A DNA stretch of 44,966 bases from Alistipes sp. (GCA_021202985.1 JAJQCA010000062.1:31183-76148); one strand, 5' to 3'; counted from the first letter of the stretch, positions 34,013 through 42,789 are shown. Numbers and translations: made by a program. Notes: generated by a model from the letters alone, not told the origin.

Positions 34013-34432
34013 ATGACTCAAACTAAAAAACGACCCTCAATGGATATAATGGGATTCAGGGAATTTTGCCTTTCCCTGCCGCTGGCGGAGGAGCATACGC
34101 CGTTCGACGAGGATACACTGGTTTTCAAGGTAGGCGGTAAGATATTCGCATTTACCGGCATGATTCGTTTCCACTGGATTACGGTAAAGTGCGTGCCGGA
34201 AGAGGGGACGGAACTTTGCGAGCAGTATTCTTACGTACGCCCGGCTTACCATATGAACAAGCGGCACTGGATAGATATTCTCAACGACCACGATCCTCCG
34301 GATGAGTTTATCCGCGAACGCGTCCGCGAGTCGTACCGGCTGGTAATAATGAATATGCCCAAAAGGGTGCAGGAAGAGATAATCCGTGCCGTGGAAAAAA
34401 CCGGCTATAAATTAAACCCCGGCAGGAAATAA
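34013..34432 (+). CDS. MmcQ/YjbR family DNA-binding-fold protein
   Basis: A 139-residue cytoplasmic protein of the MmcQ/YjbR family, whose fold resembles a double-wing DNA-binding protein but whose function is unsettled. Seen here are REFCLSLPLAEEHTPFDEDTLVFKVGGKIFA (split as FCLSLP, TPFDEDTLVF, VGGKIFAF) and the C-terminal YHMNKRHWIDI and ESYRLVI segments typical of the family. The ATG at 34040 (MDIMGFREF) would match usual family starts better than 34013, which adds nine polar residues. It is flanked by the cold-shock terminator and by a convergent NADH dehydrogenase gene. The 240-base gap to the latter holds nothing that I can support. Confidence 0.9.
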   Translation: MTQTKKRPSMDIMGFREFCLSLPLAEEHTPFDEDTLVFKVGGKIFAFTGMIRFHWITVKCVPEEGTELCEQYSYVRPAYHMNKRHWIDILNDHDPPDEFIRERVRESYRLVIMNMPKRVQEEIIRAVEKTGYKLNPGRK

Positions 34433-34672
34433 CCGCAACGGTGGGTAAGGTTACCTACCCCGGAGCGAACTCGCCGCACCGCCGGACACAAGTCTCCCTA
34501 CCCCTGCGCGCAATCGCCACGTCGCCGGACATATGCAAAACTGCATATTATAACGGATCTCCATGTTTAGCGGAATGCCGTGTTAGAAACGGACAGAGCC
34601 GGCGATTTCCGCACCTTACATTTAACTCGGTGGAGGGACATTTATGTATCCCAAAGGGATTTATGCAGAAAT

Positions 34673-36766
34673 TCAGGCAAGTACCTTTTCCTTCTTCACG
34701 GCAGCCCCTGACCTTCGGGAAGGCGTGCCGGTTATATTATTCCCGTCCGTTTCGGTCTTCCCGGCCGCAGCGTCCGACCCGGTTTGCCTATTTGTATCCT
34801 TTAACGCGTTCCCTCCATTATCTTTATCAGCGGATTGCGTGAGGTCATCAAGGTTATCGATGGTACCGTTTACGGTTGTTTGGGTGGCACCGGTATTCTC
34901 CCCGGCAGCAGGTGCCAACGTTTCACGGGATCCGGCAACCGCATTGCCGGATGTTTTCCCGGTCGCGGTTATGTCATCGGAGGCAAAGCGTTCCGGGGTA
35001 AGGCGACCGGTCTCAGTCCGGGTAATTGCGGGAATATTATCAATCCCGGTCCTCCCGTCAAAAACAGGAAGTTCGGCGGGCACCGGACCGTTACCCGTAT
35101 CAGACACCATGTCCTGAGGTCCACCGCCAGACTCCGGTTCCGGTTCGGGTACCCCGACAGCTATGCTTCGGTTACCCGGCACCACCGTATTTTTCACCGT
35201 ACGTATCTGGCGGGAACTACCTTTACCGCTCCTCCCCTCGGAACGGTTGTCCTCCTTCGTACCGGTAGCCCGTGTACCTGCGGGAATTTTCTTTCCACCG
35301 CCACCTTTTGGCTGCCTGCCCGCCTGCGTCCGCCTTCCGTCCCCGGCATCTGCCTGCACGGCCGTGCCGGCGTTAAGTCCGCCTTTATTTCCGGCGGTTT
35401 CTTTTGTATCCCTGCCGGGGTCCTTACCGGCCTGTGGCAGCATTTCACTGTCGGCACTCTTTACCGCACCGTTTTCCGGCCGGTAAATATCGGTTCCGGG
35501 AGGGATTATGATTACCCGGGTCGGCAGGTCGTAGGTAACGTAATTCCATATCCAACCCATAAATATATTGAACTTGTTTTTGACCCCGAGTATAAGGTAC
35601 AAGTGGATTATCGCCCATGACAGCCACGCCGGAAAGCCTCCCATCCGGAATTTGCCATACTCCGCGAACGCGTGGTTACGCCCTACGGTTGCCAGCACCG
35701 GGTACTGCCGGTAGCTGAACCTCTCGGGCATCCTGCCTTTGGATAACCGCACGAGGTTGCGGCCGAGGTGTGAGGCCTGCTCCATAGCCACACGGGCGAG
35801 CTGTGGATAGCCGTTGGGATAGTTGGGATCCTCAGTCTGGATGGAGGCGTCGCCCACGGCGAAAATATTGTCCGACCCTTTCAGGCGGAAATACATGTCG
35901 GTGACCAGCCGTCCTCCGCGGCCCTTTTCGAACCGGTCGAGGCCTTCGGGAAGTTTGACCGTAACCCCGGAGGTCCAGATAAGGTTGTGCGTTGGAATGG
36001 TCCGGCCGTCCTTCAGTACGACGCTGCCCTTCCGGTAATCGATCACCGTAGTGTCGAGAATCACCTCCACACCCTTATCTTCAAGATATTCCAGCGCACC
36101 TCGGGAGGTTTTCTCGCTCATAGTGCCCAGCAGGCGCGGGCTTCCCTCCACAAGGAAGACCCGGATATCGTTGCGGTGGTACTCCGGATAATCCCGGGGC
36201 ATGATATTGTTTTTGAAACCCGCGAAGGCTCCCGCTAATTCAACCCCTGTCGCCCCGCCGCCCACGATCACGATATTGAGCATTGCCTCGCGCAGTTGTG
36301 TGGCTCCGAGTTCAACGGCCTTCTCGATATGCAGCAGCACGCGGTTACGTATGGCAAGGGCTTCACCCACCTCCTTCATAGCGTACGACTGCTCTTCTAT
36401 ATTCCGCATGCCGAAGAAGTTGGTGGTGGACCCGCTCGCCAGAACGAGGTAATCGTAACCCAGTTCGCCCCGGTCGGTATGGATTTTATTGCGGTCCGGG
36501 TCGATACGCTGAACTTCGGCCATCCGGAAGTAAATATACTTCTTTCCGCGGAACAGCTTCCGGAACGGGAACGATATGTCGCCGGGGTTAATGGCCGCCG
36601 TGGCCACCTGGTACAGAAGCGGCTGGAACATATGGTAGTTGTTCCTGTCGACGAGCACCACCTGGTAACCCGAACGGGAAAGTTTCTTTACAAGTTGAAG
36701 GCCGCCGAACCCTCCCCCGACTATAACGACCCGTTTGGCGTCGGTATGAGGAATATTAAGAGTCAT
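34673..36766 (-). CDS. ndh: type II NADH dehydrogenase with long disordered C-terminal tail
   Basis: A 697-residue flavoprotein. Residues 1-430 are a standard NDH-2, which passes electrons from NADH to quinone at the membrane without pumping protons. They include the FAD-binding motif GGGFGG (17-22), the NADH-binding GGGATG near 168-173, AVGDAS near 303 and a hydrophobic C-terminal membrane-contact segment (WAIIHLYLILGVKN). The remaining roughly 265 residues are Gly/Thr/Ser/Asn/Lys-rich, with no secondary structure pattern, and look intrinsically disordered. Typical NDH-2 proteins end near 430-450 residues. The tail stays in frame without stops, so it is coding. Its composition is unlike the enzyme core, and its origin and role are unknown. 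Confidence 0.93.
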   Translation of the reverse strand: MTLNIPHTDAKRVVIVGGGFGGLQLVKKLSRSGYQVVLVDRNNYHMFQPLLYQVATAAINPGDISFPFRKLFRGKKYIYFRMAEVQRIDPDRNKIHTDRGELGYDYLVLASGSTTNFFGMRNIEEQSYAMKEVGEALAIRNRVLLHIEKAVELGATQLREAMLNIVIVGGGATGVELAGAFAGFKNNIMPRDYPEYHRNDIRVFLVEGSPRLLGTMSEKTSRGALEYLEDKGVEVILDTTVIDYRKGSVVLKDGRTIPTHNLIWTSGVTVKLPEGLDRFEKGRGGRLVTDMYFRLKGSDNIFAVGDASIQTEDPNYPNGYPQLARVAMEQASHLGRNLVRLSKGRMPERFSYRQYPVLATVGRNHAFAEYGKFRMGGFPAWLSWAIIHLYLILGVKNKFNIFMGWIWNYVTYDLPTRVIIIPPGTDIYRPENGAVKSADSEMLPQAGKDPGRDTKETAGNKGGLNAGTAVQADAGDGRRTQAGRQPKGGGGKKIPAGTRATGTKEDNRSEGRSGKGSSRQIRTVKNTVVPGNRSIAVGVPEPEPESGGGPQDMVSDTGNGPVPAELPVFDGRTGIDNIPAITRTETGRLTPERFASDDITATGKTSGNAVAGSRETLAPAAGENTGATQTTVNGTIDNLDDLTQSADKDNGGNALKDTNRQTGSDAAAGKTETDGNNITGTPSRRSGAAVKKEKVLA

Positions 36767-36826
36767 ATTTGCAAGGTTTTAACGCTTTACAGACTCAAAA
36801 CCTATGCCGACACCGCACCGGTGGGT

Positions 36827-36862
36827 AAAATAAAAAGGGCGCGACCGCATGGCGGTCCGCCC
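36827..36862 (-). terminator. intrinsic terminator downstream of TonB-C protein
   Basis: GACCGC/GCGGTC with a 3-base loop, extended by GGGCG/CGCCC with one bulged base, followed on the minus strand by TTTTTATTTT. It lies 28 bases past the stop codon of the gene that ends at 36890. Confidence 0.8.
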
Positions 36863-36889
36863 CTTGTACGGCCTCTTCCGGTTATAGCC

Positions 36890-38524
36890 CTACCCTTCCG
36901 GTACTATATCGAACCGGTACCTCACTTTAACCGGTACGCCCACTATCTCCCCGGGCGTCCATCCGTCGAGGGCCTCGGCCATCACATGCCGTATCACGGT
37001 AGAAATAACCGCCGACGAAGAACTGACAACCAGCTCCTGCACCGCCCCCTCTTCGTCGACCATGAACTTGACCAACGCCCTGTCGTAATGGTTACCGAGA
37101 TTGACGGTCCGGGCCTCAATTTCGTCGAGCAACCAGCTCAGGAAGTCGTCGAAATTGCCGCCGGAGAAAGTGGGCTGCACGTCCAGCTCAAAATGCCGAC
37201 CTGGCCCTATAACTCCCGGCTCCTCCTTATCCTTCTGGACCTTCCGCTCCCTCATGGAGCGCGGCAGGTCGTAAATCGTGGTATCGTAAACGGCTCTCCA
37301 ATCCTCTTCCGGAGAGGGCAGCGGGGTAAAGGTAGGGCTGTAGTTATGGTCGAGGTGGGATTTCAGCGCCTCGGGCATATTGCCGGCACCGGCGGCACCG
37401 AACACTACCCCGTCAGGCCCCCCGTCGAACCGGAAAAAAGTGTTGTCGTCCGACGAGGTGAAAGAAAGTTCCGTGCGTGCAACGCCGTCCTGACCGTCCT
37501 TTACCACCAAGCGCGTCTGGCCGAGTTCGTTCACCATTATCACACCGAGATCCATACCCCGCACCTGCCCGGCCAGATCGGGAAATTCGAGAAATTCGAG
37601 CGATGAGATTATCGCCTCCTTATAGAGTTCCAGGCCCTTTATCAAATGCACGCAAGGGTAAACCCGTTGCCCGTCACCTGTCGGTTCGGACTCGATTCCG
37701 AAGGGCAGCTTTACCGCCAGCAGACCTCCGGTCCCCTCGCCCGCGACGAGGGTTATCTCGTATTCCGTCGCGGCCAGGCGTCGGTCCTGTGCAAGAAGTG
37801 GAATTAAGGGGGCGAAAAACGCCGAGCTGACGTACCAGGCCACCCTTACGGTCATATCCGGAAGGCCGCCCACCATCAACGTTATATTCTCTTTCGGAAC
37901 CACATAACCGTTCTCCAGTTGGGTTGCGTTCATGAGATCTATATAATATGCCGCACGTCCGTAACGGCCGTACAATTTGGGCGAAGGACGATAGGTGTAG
38001 GCGTAGAATCCTTCCGAAGTGAGGTATCCCGGATGGACCGTGTTGGCCTTAAAGAATTTCAACGGGTACCACGCCTTATTTCCCGACCCGTCCACGGCAT
38101 AGACGATAGTATTTTCGGGCAGCACGTTGAGGGCCTGCCGCGCCTTCCCGTCGGCACGGATATGCATTACGGCCGTATGGATATCTTCCAGCGCGTCGCC
38201 TCCGGGAAGCAGCGCACCGTCGAGCAGGATGGGCTTCCCATCAGGGGTGAAGATTATAAACGCCGCGCCGTACCCGGCGATTGCGTCGTCCTCCAGGGTA
38301 CGCAGTTCCTGCCATGCCCTGTTGAGTATCCTCAACGGCGCCCGCAGCGGCAGCTCGTCGCCGAACAGATTCTTCTCCGAAAGGATAACGTTGTCGTACA
38401 GCCATACTTTCTCAGCTTCCTCACCGGACGGACCGGCGGCCAGGGCCGGCATCGTCATCAACGACACCGCACCCAGCAGGAATCCGTAAAGCATGGCATG
38501 GTATGTTCTCAGGAAATTAAACAT
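36890..38524 (-). CDS. exported protein with C-terminal TonB-like domain
   Basis: A 544-residue protein beginning with a signal peptide (MFNFLRTYHAMLYGFLLGAVSLMTMPALA). The long middle part is not recognised. The last 90 residues fit the TonB C-terminal fold: LVKFMVDEEGAVQELVV followed by W-T-P-G-E-I-V-G-V-P-V-K-V-R-Y-R-F, a pattern also used in non-TonB envelope proteins of Bacteroidota. The frame is open further upstream, but that sequence contains promoter-like text and a second hydrophobic start, so ATG 38524 was preferred. A terminator follows, and the gene is divergent from lemA. There is no transmembrane anchor besides the signal, so a periplasmic location is likely. No function can be assigned beyond the domain. 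Confidence 0.75.
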   Translation of the reverse strand: MFNFLRTYHAMLYGFLLGAVSLMTMPALAAGPSGEEAEKVWLYDNVILSEKNLFGDELPLRAPLRILNRAWQELRTLEDDAIAGYGAAFIIFTPDGKPILLDGALLPGGDALEDIHTAVMHIRADGKARQALNVLPENTIVYAVDGSGNKAWYPLKFFKANTVHPGYLTSEGFYAYTYRPSPKLYGRYGRAAYYIDLMNATQLENGYVVPKENITLMVGGLPDMTVRVAWYVSSAFFAPLIPLLAQDRRLAATEYEITLVAGEGTGGLLAVKLPFGIESEPTGDGQRVYPCVHLIKGLELYKEAIISSLEFLEFPDLAGQVRGMDLGVIMVNELGQTRLVVKDGQDGVARTELSFTSSDDNTFFRFDGGPDGVVFGAAGAGNMPEALKSHLDHNYSPTFTPLPSPEEDWRAVYDTTIYDLPRSMRERKVQKDKEEPGVIGPGRHFELDVQPTFSGGNFDDFLSWLLDEIEARTVNLGNHYDRALVKFMVDEEGAVQELVVSSSSAVISTVIRHVMAEALDGWTPGEIVGVPVKVRYRFDIVPEG

Positions 38525-38637
38525 GATAACGGTTCTTTTTTGTAAAGATAACACTTGCCGCACAAAAAACGAACCGCCGCGGCCACCGGCATGCACCCGA
38601 CAGGTCCACGGTCTATATAATAAAAAGGTGTGGAAAG

Positions 38638-38668
38638 TTGTAAAGGTGGCAAAACGGTAATATCTTTG
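38638..38668 (+). promoter_or_regulatory. promoter of lemA-M48 operon
   Basis: TTG at 38638-38640, a 20-base spacer and TATCTTTG at 38661-38668 form a full match to the Bacteroidota promoter (TTTG/TTG, then TAnnTTTG). The predicted start lies about 22 bases before the lemA ATG. Confidence 0.75.
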
Positions 38669-38696
38669 GGGAATTAACCAATCCTTATAAAATATT

Positions 38697-39260
38697 ATGA
38701 ATACCGGACTTATTATTACACTGGCAGTAGTCGTCGTACTGATCCTGATGCTGGTTTCGATGTACAACCGGCTGGTCAAACTGCGCAACAACCGCGAGAA
38801 TGCCTTTGCAGACATCGACGTTCAGCTCAAACAGCGCCATGACCTGATACCCCAGCTCGTGGAGAGCGTGAAGGGTTACGCATCGCATGAGAAGGAGACG
38901 CTGGACCGAGTTATACAGGCCCGTAACGGCGCCATGCAGGCGAGCACGATAGACGACAAGATAGTAGCCGAGACCAAACTCTCTTCCGCACTGAACGGCA
39001 TGAAGATCACACTAGAAGCCTATCCCGACCTGAAAGCCAACCAGAACTTCCTCCAGTTGCAGGAAGAGATTTCAGATATCGAGAACAAGCTGGCTTCGGT
39101 AAGGCGCTACTTCAACTCCGCAACCCGCGAGCTGAACAACGCTGTACAGACCTTCCCGTCGAACATAATAGCCGGAATGTTCGGCTTCCGCAAGGAGATG
39201 ATGTTCGACCTCGGCGAAACGAGGGCTACGCTCGAAGAAGCTCCCAAAATTCAGTTCTGA
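38697..39260 (+). CDS. lemA: LemA family protein
   Basis: A 187-residue protein with one N-terminal transmembrane helix (about 4-24) and a long helical body. It has the family core VKLRNNRENAFADIDVQLKQR (seen as NRENAFADIDVQLKQRHDLIP) and the ending FNSATRELNNAVQTFPSNIIAGMF, read in shorter pieces. LemA proteins have no settled biochemical role. In many genomes they stand next to M48 peptidases, as here, where the M48 gene starts 103 bases later, which suggests a membrane partner of the protease. The start follows a well-formed promoter. Confidence 0.95.
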   Translation: MNTGLIITLAVVVVLILMLVSMYNRLVKLRNNRENAFADIDVQLKQRHDLIPQLVESVKGYASHEKETLDRVIQARNGAMQASTIDDKIVAETKLSSALNGMKITLEAYPDLKANQNFLQLQEEISDIENKLASVRRYFNSATRELNNAVQTFPSNIIAGMFGFRKEMMFDLGETRATLEEAPKIQF

Positions 39261-39363
39261 ACCGGCAACGGCAGACCGGTTTCGCATACCATTCCCGGTT
39301 TTATTTTGAAGCGGGTTGACCGGTTATGCTGTCCGATTTAAATAAAACCCAAGAACCCTGAAA

Positions 39364-40329
39364 ATGGAATACGTAGGAATACATACCCAGCAGAAGCGTA
39401 ACAACGCCCGTTCGATTCTCCTGCTGGTGCTCTTTCCCATACTCGTGCTCGGACTCATACTGCTGTTCTGCTTCCTGTTGGCAATACTGATGAACGACGG
39501 GTCGGTGGACGGTATCTCCTATTGGGTATGGTCCATGTTCCTGGAGACCGCGCCGTGGGCCATAGCCGGAGTCGCCCTCTGGTTTATAATAGCCTATTTC
39601 ACCAATACGCGGATTATCAGCAAGGCTACCCATTCGCGGCCGCTCGAAAGGAAGGAGAACAAGAAGATATACAATATGGTCGAGAACCTCTGCATGACGC
39701 AGGGGATGCCGATGCCCAGAATAAACGTAATCGACGACCCGTCGCTCAACGCCTTCGCAAGCGGTATCAACGAAAAGACCTATACCGTTACCTTGACAAC
39801 GGGTATAATCGACAAACTCGACGACGACGAACTGGAAGGGGTAATCGCCCACGAACTGTCGCATATCCGCAACCGGGACGTGCGGCTGCTGATAGTGTCT
39901 ATAGTGTTCGTGGGAATATTCGCCATGGTGGCCCAGCTTGCCCTCCGGATGGCTGCGCGCGCCCCGCGCAGCCGCAACAGCAAGGGCGGAGGCGGAGCGG
40001 TGGTGATACTGCTGCTGGCCGCGCTCCTGGCCTTCCTGGGCTATATCTTCTCGTCGCTGATGCGTTTTGCCATATCGCGTAAACGGGAATACCTTGCAGA
40101 TGCCGGTGCGGCCGAAATGACCCGTAACCCGCAGTCGCTCGCAAGCGCGCTCCGCAAGATATCCGGCAACCCGGCCGTCGAGGGACTGACGCGCGACGAC
40201 GTGGCGCAGCTCTTCATCGAACACCCGTCCGCCGCTGCCAAGGGTAAGAAAAAAAGCGGCGGTTTCCGCGCGCTCTTCGCGACCCACCCGCCTATCGAAA
40301 AGCGTATAGAAGTGCTGGAGCAATTCTGA
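39364..40329 (+). CDS. M48 family zinc metalloprotease (HtpX-like)
   Basis: A 321-residue integral membrane peptidase. Two hydrophobic segments lie near residues 20-45 and 55-80, the zinc site HELSH is at 163-167 with Glu164 as catalytic base, and the third ligand Glu242 is in KREYLADAGA. Additional hydrophobic stretches flank the catalytic domain (about 178-197 and 217-237), as in HtpX. Such enzymes degrade damaged membrane proteins. The partner LemA gene precedes it, and a perfect 18-bp hairpin follows 13 bases after the stop. The ATG at 39364 is preceded by an A-rich segment. Confidence 0.95.
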   Translation: MEYVGIHTQQKRNNARSILLLVLFPILVLGLILLFCFLLAILMNDGSVDGISYWVWSMFLETAPWAIAGVALWFIIAYFTNTRIISKATHSRPLERKENKKIYNMVENLCMTQGMPMPRINVIDDPSLNAFASGINEKTYTVTLTTGIIDKLDDDELEGVIAHELSHIRNRDVRLLIVSIVFVGIFAMVAQLALRMAARAPRSRNSKGGGGAVVILLLAALLAFLGYIFSSLMRFAISRKREYLADAGAAEMTRNPQSLASALRKISGNPAVEGLTRDDVAQLFIEHPSAAAKGKKKSGGFRALFATHPPIEKRIEVLEQF

Positions 40330-40342
40330 CAGCACTTTTTTT

Positions 40343-40381
40343 AATAGACAAGCGCCGCATGGGATGCGGCGCTTGTCTATT
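40343..40381 (+). terminator. perfect 18-bp hairpin terminator after M48 gene
   Basis: Eighteen perfectly paired bases (AATAGACAAGCGCCGCAT and complement) around a GGG loop, followed by TTATT. A T run (TTTTTTT) also precedes the stem, so it is less clearly a canonical U-tract terminator in the plus direction. Confidence 0.75.
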
Positions 40382-40633
40382 TATTCCCGGCGGAGTAATT
40401 CGTTACTGCACGGACCTATGAAAATGTTCCGGCAGAGCCTAACGGCAAAGTGCAAACACTGCCGGGACAGTAATTCCAAACTTCCCGATAACCGTATGGC
40501 TATCCGGAAACCGGTATCGAGTCCTACCACGAAAGCCACGGCCTAAAAGAAAGCAGCCGGCCCGGTCCGGAGCCGACGAGGCAGTCTGATTCACCCGGGC
40601 ATATAGCGAAGAGCCGGCACCCGGACCGCTAAT

Positions 40634-40659
40634 AAAAAAGGGGCTGTTTGCACAGCCCC
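40634..40659 (-). terminator. intrinsic terminator of greA
   Basis: GGGGCTGT/ACAGCCCC with a 4-base loop followed by TTTTTT on the minus strand, 21 bases past the greA stop. The 250 bases between this and the M48 hairpin hold no supported feature. Confidence 0.88.
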
Positions 40660-40680
40660 ACTATATCGGTTGCTGCTTAT

Positions 40681-41157
40681 TCAGACCGTGATATCGAGTA
40701 TCTCGAAATTGATTATCCCGACGGGTGCGTTGACCTCGATTTTGTCGCCTTTCGAGCGGCCGAGCAGTGCTTTACCTATCGGTGTTCCGATTGCCAGCTT
40801 ACCCTCCTTCAGGTTAGCCTCGTTCTCCGAAACGAGCATATAGGTAACCTCCTTCTTCGTATTCAGGTTCAGCAACCTCACTTTACTGAGTATCTGCACT
40901 TTGTCGGTATCTATCTGCGACTGGTCGAGTATGCGGGCATTGGCGAGGTCCGATTCCATTTTGGCGATTCTCATTTCGAGCATCCCCTGCGCCTCTTTGG
41001 CGGCATCGTACTCCGCGTTCTCGGAAAGGTCCCCTTTGTCGCGCGCTTCGGCTATCTGCGCCGAAATCGCCGGCCGTTCGACCGACCTGAGATGCCCCAA
41101 TTCGGCCTTTAGTTTCTGGTAACCGCTTTCGGTCAGGTAAATTACATTAGATGCCAT
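40681..41157 (-). CDS. greA: transcription elongation factor GreA
   Basis: A 158-residue cytoplasmic factor that enters the secondary channel of RNA polymerase and stimulates cleavage of backtracked RNA. It has the N-terminal coiled coil with the conserved acidic tip (DKGDLSENAEYDAAKE, Asp and Glu near residues 41-44) and the C-terminal FKBP-like domain (SKGDKIEVNAP). Length matches E. coli GreA. It has its own promoter and terminator, and a terminator-like hairpin lies in its leader. Confidence 0.97.
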   Translation of the reverse strand: MASNVIYLTESGYQKLKAELGHLRSVERPAISAQIAEARDKGDLSENAEYDAAKEAQGMLEMRIAKMESDLANARILDQSQIDTDKVQILSKVRLLNLNTKKEVTYMLVSENEANLKEGKLAIGTPIGKALLGRSKGDKIEVNAPVGIINFEILDITV

Positions 41158-41173
41158 AACTTAAAATCATAAG

Positions 41174-41210
41174 ACAAAAAAACAGAAAATCCCGGCCATT
41201 AAGCCGGAAC
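41174..41210 (-). terminator. terminator-like hairpin inside the greA leader
   Basis: On the minus strand CCGGC and GCCGG with flanking T-G, T-A and G-T pairs form an 8-bp stem with a 6-base loop, followed by ATTTTCTG and seven T. It lies between the greA promoter and its ATG, 17 bases upstream of the coding region. It would truncate the transcript before greA and could make a small leader RNA. Confidence 0.65.
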
Positions 41211-41231
41211 TCTCCTACATTTCATATAAGG

Positions 41232-41262
41232 CAAAGTTATAAATAAATTCCGAACCGGCAAA
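41232..41262 (-). promoter_or_regulatory. promoter of greA
   Basis: On the minus strand TTTG (41262-41259), a 19-base spacer and TAACTTTG (41239-41232) fit the Bacteroidota promoter consensus exactly. The transcription start would be near 41225, about 70 bases before the ATG. Confidence 0.78.
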
Positions 41263-41280
41263 CAGTTATGGCATAATTGT

Positions 41281-41288
41281 TATCTTTG
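41281..41288 (+). promoter_or_regulatory. -7 box of the cardiolipin synthase gene
   Basis: TATCTTTG matches TAnnTTTG exactly and lies 32 bases before the ATG. A -33 TTTG at the proper distance is not evident. It is divergent from the greA promoter, with the two -7 boxes about 45 bases apart. Confidence 0.5.
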
Positions 41289-41319
41289 TATAAGGCTGAA
41301 ACAGTATCAATTTCGACGG

Positions 41320-42789
41320 ATGATTTCATTACCTCTCGTGGCCGTATCGGACCTGAAACTTATGGCGACAATATGTTACGCCATAATTATAGTCGTGACC
41401 ATCGGCCTTATCATCCATGAGAAACGAGAGCCGGTCAAGGCCCTCGCCTGGATAACGGTAATAGCGCTTATCCCCGTGGCCGGGCTTTTCCTTTACATCA
41501 TTTTCGGCCGTAACCACCGCAAGGCGAAGATATTCAACCTTAAGGAGATAGCCGACCTTGAGCTGTTCGATAACCTGAGCCGGAAACAATTGGAGGCTAT
41601 TCAGAACCCCGACCTGCTGGTGCGCAGCGCCATTTCGGACAACAAGGATATCATTACCCTGCTGCTGAACACCAACAAATCGCTGCTCACCATGCGCAAC
41701 CGCATCAGGGTTCTGAACAACGGAAAGGATACTTTCTCGGCAATTATAAAAGCCCTGCGCGAAGCCAAATCTTCCATCCATATTGAATATTATATCTACG
41801 AAAACGACCGTATCGGCAAGAAGATAACGAAGATATTGCTGGAGAAGGCCCGCGCGGGCGTGGAGGTCCGCTTTATATACGACGATGTGGGAAGCTGGGG
41901 CCTTAGCCGCAAATTCCTGCGGACGCTGCGCAAAGCCGGGGTGGAGGTGGGATGTTTCATGCCCGTGGTGTTCCCGTGGCTAACCAGCCGGGTGAACTAC
42001 CGCAACCATCGCAAGATTATCGTTGTGGACGGGGCCGTAGCGTTTACGGGCGGGATAAACATCGCGGAGCGTTACCTGCGCCGGGGGCGCAAAGGAATAT
42101 GGCGCGATACTCACCTCAAACTCGAAGGCGAATCGGTATCGATGCTCCAAACCATTTTCGCCACCGACTGGTACTTCGTAAGCGGGAAAAAACAGATTGC
42201 CTTCTCGGACAAATATTTTCCGAAAGTGAGGATTAACGATACGGTGCCCGTACAAATAGCCACCAGCGGACCCGATTCCGACTGGGCTTCAATTATGCAG
42301 GCCTTCTTCGCTGCCATCACCCGCGCCGAAGACCATATTTATATATCCTCGCCCTATTTCCTGCCCAACCAGGCCATTCTTACAGCCCTTAAGATAGCCG
42401 CCCTGAGCGGTATCGACGTACGGGTGATGATACCCAGCCGCTCGGACACGAAGATTGTCTACTGGGCCACGCGTTCGTACATCTCGGAATTGATGGAAGC
42501 CGGAATAAAAGTGTACCTTTACTGCAAGGGTTTCAACCACTCGAAAGTTATCATTATCGACGGTAGTTTCTCGTCGGTCGGGACGGCGAACATGGATATC
42601 CGCAGTTTCGAGGACAACTTCGAAGTTACGGCCATAATGTACGATAAAAAAATAGCCCGCGAGCTGGAAGGTTATTTCATGCAGGACATCGACCACTGCA
42701 TACATGTAACCCCCGAAATGTGGGAACAGCGGTCGAACCTCCATTCGGTTTACGAATCGCTGGCCCGGCTGCTGAGCCCGTTACTGTAA
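41320..42789 (+). CDS. cls: cardiolipin synthase (phospholipase D family)
   Basis: A 489-residue membrane enzyme that condenses two phosphatidylglycerol molecules, or a related donor, to cardiolipin. Two N-terminal transmembrane helices (about 10-30 and 42-62) precede two phospholipase D catalytic motifs: H230-x-K232...D237 in HRKIIVVDG, and H407-x-K409...D414 in HSKVIIIDG. Both HKD motifs are complete. The length and helix arrangement match bacterial ClsA. The downstream lipoprotein gene begins 19 bases after its stop, which hints at co-transcription. Confidence 0.95.
   Translation: MISLPLVAVSDLKLMATICYAIIIVVTIGLIIHEKREPVKALAWITVIALIPVAGLFLYIIFGRNHRKAKIFNLKEIADLELFDNLSRKQLEAIQNPDLLVRSAISDNKDIITLLLNTNKSLLTMRNRIRVLNNGKDTFSAIIKALREAKSSIHIEYYIYENDRIGKKITKILLEKARAGVEVRFIYDDVGSWGLSRKFLRTLRKAGVEVGCFMPVVFPWLTSRVNYRNHRKIIVVDGAVAFTGGINIAERYLRRGRKGIWRDTHLKLEGESVSMLQTIFATDWYFVSGKKQIAFSDKYFPKVRINDTVPVQIATSGPDSDWASIMQAFFAAITRAEDHIYISSPYFLPNQAILTALKIAALSGIDVRVMIPSRSDTKIVYWATRSYISELMEAGIKVYLYCKGFNHSKVIIIDGSFSSVGTANMDIRSFEDNFEVTAIMYDKKIARELEGYFMQDIDHCIHVTPEMWEQRSNLHSVYESLARLLSPLL

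Noticed and set aside
34835-35620. 261-codon plus-strand frame opposite the ndh tail
   Set aside because: The minus-strand frame is continuous with the NDH-2 core from its start to the stop at 34673; the plus-strand frame begins in the middle of it without a start context.
36296-37606. 436-codon plus-strand frame across ndh and the TonB-C gene
   Set aside because: It spans two antisense genes and their intergenic terminator, has His/Val/Pro-rich composition and no recognisable domain.
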